This document shows positions 62,935 through 64,000 of a stretch of 64,000 bases of DNA, one piece after another. Position numbers and translations under genes: made by a program. A model generated the notes under the pieces. It had not been told where the DNA came from. It made no database searches and saw only the letters and a program-made list of their open reading frames with translations. The first letter of the stretch is position 1, and each line of letters opens with the position of its first letter. The stretch is from GCA-2725625 sp964574215 (GTDB taxonomy: Bacteria; Pseudomonadota; Alphaproteobacteria; Rhodospirillales; UBA2165): assembly GCA_964574215.1 (NCBI GenBank), contig CAZNLR010000004.1, forward strand, positions 1 to 64,000. Direction: 5' to 3'.

Positions 62935-63777
62935 ATGCCAGAACTACCGGAAGTCGAAACCGTCCGCCGGGGCCTCCTGCCCGCCCTTGAAGGAAAGACC
63001 ATCGAAGCTGTTGACGTGCGGCGGCAAAAACTGCGCCTGCCCATTCCCGGAGATTTTGCCGACCGGTTGACGGGACGCCGCATCACACGTCTTAACCGTT
63101 TGGCCAAGTATCTGCTGTGCCACTTGGATGACGGCGGCGTGTTGATCATCCATCTGGGCATGACTGGCCATATGTTGGTGTTGGAAGGGCCGCCTCCCGT
63201 TCCCGGCCGCCACGATCATGTGGATTTCGTTACCACCGACGGGGTTACCGTCCGTTACAACGATCCCCGCTGCTTTGGGCTGATGGCGCTGGCCCGTGAA
63301 GAGGAATTGCCCGATCACAAAATGTTCCGCAACATCGGCCCCGATCCATTGAGTAACGGATTCAACGCGCAGGTTCTGGCGGCGGCTCTAAAAGGAAAGC
63401 AAACACCCATCAAAGCGGCGCTTCTCGACCAGAAAACCGTGGCCGGTTTGGGCAACATATATGTCAGCGAAAGCCTGTTCCGGGCGGGCATATCGCCCAA
63501 GCGGCTGGCCCGCACGGTCCAGGGGGGCCGCGCCGAAAAACTGACCCATTCCATCCGGCAGGTGCTCGTAGAGGCCATCGAAGCCGGCGGGTCGACCCTG
63601 CAGGATCATGTCGCTCCGGACGGCAAGCTGGGATATTTTCAACATCATTTCAAAGTCTACGGCAGAGAGGGCGAGCCCTGTCCCGGGTGCGACTGCGATG
63701 TCGATGCGACCGGCGGCATCCGCCGTATTAAACAGGCCGGGCGGTCCACTTTCTATTGTGCCCGGCGTCAGCGCTGA
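62935..63777 (+). CDS. mutM: Formamidopyrimidine-DNA glycosylase
   Basis: 280 residues. The catalytic N-terminus PELPEVETVRRGL (P2, E3) and the helix-two-turn-helix KAALLDQKTVAGLGNIYVSE are intact, so lesion excision (8-oxoguanine, Fapy) should be preserved. The C-terminal zinc finger is unusual: C249-x2-C252, an extra C254, then C275 and R278 where the fourth cysteine normally sits (FYCARRQR instead of FYCxxCQ). Divergent from ubiE. The following gene starts 13 bases downstream. Confidence 0.94.
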   Translation: MPELPEVETVRRGLLPALEGKTIEAVDVRRQKLRLPIPGDFADRLTGRRITRLNRLAKYLLCHLDDGGVLIIHLGMTGHMLVLEGPPPVPGRHDHVDFVTTDGVTVRYNDPRCFGLMALAREEELPDHKMFRNIGPDPLSNGFNAQVLAAALKGKQTPIKAALLDQKTVAGLGNIYVSESLFRAGISPKRLARTVQGGRAEKLTHSIRQVLVEAIEAGGSTLQDHVAPDGKLGYFQHHFKVYGREGEPCPGCDCDVDATGGIRRIKQAGRSTFYCARRQR

Positions 63778-63790
63778 GTAAGAAAGAGTG

Positions 63791-64000
63791 ATGAGAAGAA
63801 TTTTAATAGTCTTCAGCGCGTTGGTGTTTCTGGTGATCCTTGGTATCGGCCACGGCGCGGTGGCGGGACAGTTCGTTCCCGGCATCGACGATCTGCCGCT
63901 GATGACCGGACTGACGATTAAGTCGGACGGCGCCCTTCACTACGACACGCCATCGGGGCGCATTGTCGACGTCAAGTCGTCCGGCAATGTCGGCCGTCAA
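63791..64000 (+). CDS. Exported or membrane-anchored protein of unknown function (partial)
   Basis: 70 codons to the window edge, with no stop. ATG 63791 lies 13 bases after mutM with AGAGTG upstream. Residues 1-27 form a hydrophobic signal or anchor (RRILIVFSALVFLVILGIGH, then GAVAG). After it come FVPGIDDLPLMTGLTIKSDG and HYDTPSGRIVDVKSS. I do not recognise the family from this fragment. Confidence 0.6.
   Translation, partial: MRRILIVFSALVFLVILGIGHGAVAGQFVPGIDDLPLMTGLTIKSDGALHYDTPSGRIVDVKSSGNVGRQ

Overview
The window is a stretch of an alphaproteobacterial chromosome, most like Rhodospirillales or a related lineage. The clues are a MucR/Ros-type zinc-finger regulator, an Irr-type Fur protein beside fabA-fabB-fabI, a PhrR-like helix-turn-helix gene before metK, the order mutS-glnD-murJ-trpS, and ubiE-ubiB-coaBC-dut divergent from mutM. 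Most of it is dense, moderately GC-rich housekeeping DNA. Two runs of exactly ten N interrupt ald and trpS and look like scaffold placeholders of a draft assembly or metagenome bin. No rRNA, tRNA, CRISPR array, prophage or insertion sequence was recognised.

Region 1 (1-11.0 kb) is a surface-glycan locus. It starts with the end of a PfkB-type sugar kinase. Then come three GT9 (heptosyltransferase-like) glycosyltransferases, a GT2 glycosyltransferase, an O-unit-type methyltransferase and a divergent AT-rich block (rfbA, rfbB, an NAD-dependent epimerase/reductase, a zinc-binding C-methyltransferase). The block makes dTDP-4-keto-6-deoxyglucose but lacks rfbC and rfbD, so a C-methyl-branched or otherwise modified deoxysugar is more likely than rhamnose. 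An AmpG-like permease closes the region.

Region 2 (11.0-24.1 kb) holds alanine dehydrogenase (ald), a macro-domain deacetylase, a PiT phosphate transporter with a convincing Pho box upstream, a small glycine-rich protein, then mutS, an isochorismatase-like hydrolase in reverse, glnD, murJ and trpS. Region 3 (24.1-29.8 kb) carries cell-wall enzymes (Bax-like glucosaminidase, polysaccharide deacetylase, VanX-like dipeptidase), then tsaB-rimI, mucR and fur.

Region 4 (29.8-38.4 kb) is miaB-phoH-ybeY-corC-lnt-HTH-metK-trmB. Region 5 (38.5-48.1 kb) is the classic rimP-nusA-ylxR-infB-rbfA-truB-rpsO-pnp transcription/translation operon. Region 6 (48.3-54.2 kb) has fabA-fabB-fabI (unsaturated fatty-acid branch), irr with a perfect FNR/FixK-type palindrome upstream, and a rubrerythrin / Fe-S oxidoreductase / DUF3501 cassette. 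Region 7 (54.2-64.0 kb) has an SH3-domain exported protein, a D-2-hydroxyacid dehydrogenase, and a co-directional minus-strand cluster ubiE-ubiB-coaBC-dut-rrf2-cysK-moeB, with mutM divergent and a truncated exported-protein gene at the right edge.

The most unusual signal is non-coding. Two about 230-245 bp modular palindromes (25422-25665 and 56043-56271, in opposite orientation) share terminal inverted repeats and an ordered set of internal hairpins. Their stems differ by paired, compensatory substitutions. A second family, a 60-bp perfect hairpin, occurs identically at 54167-54228 and 55982-56041. All copies fill the gap between convergent genes and abut stop codons, and one site carries both families back to back. 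They look like dispersed structured elements doing bidirectional-terminator duty.
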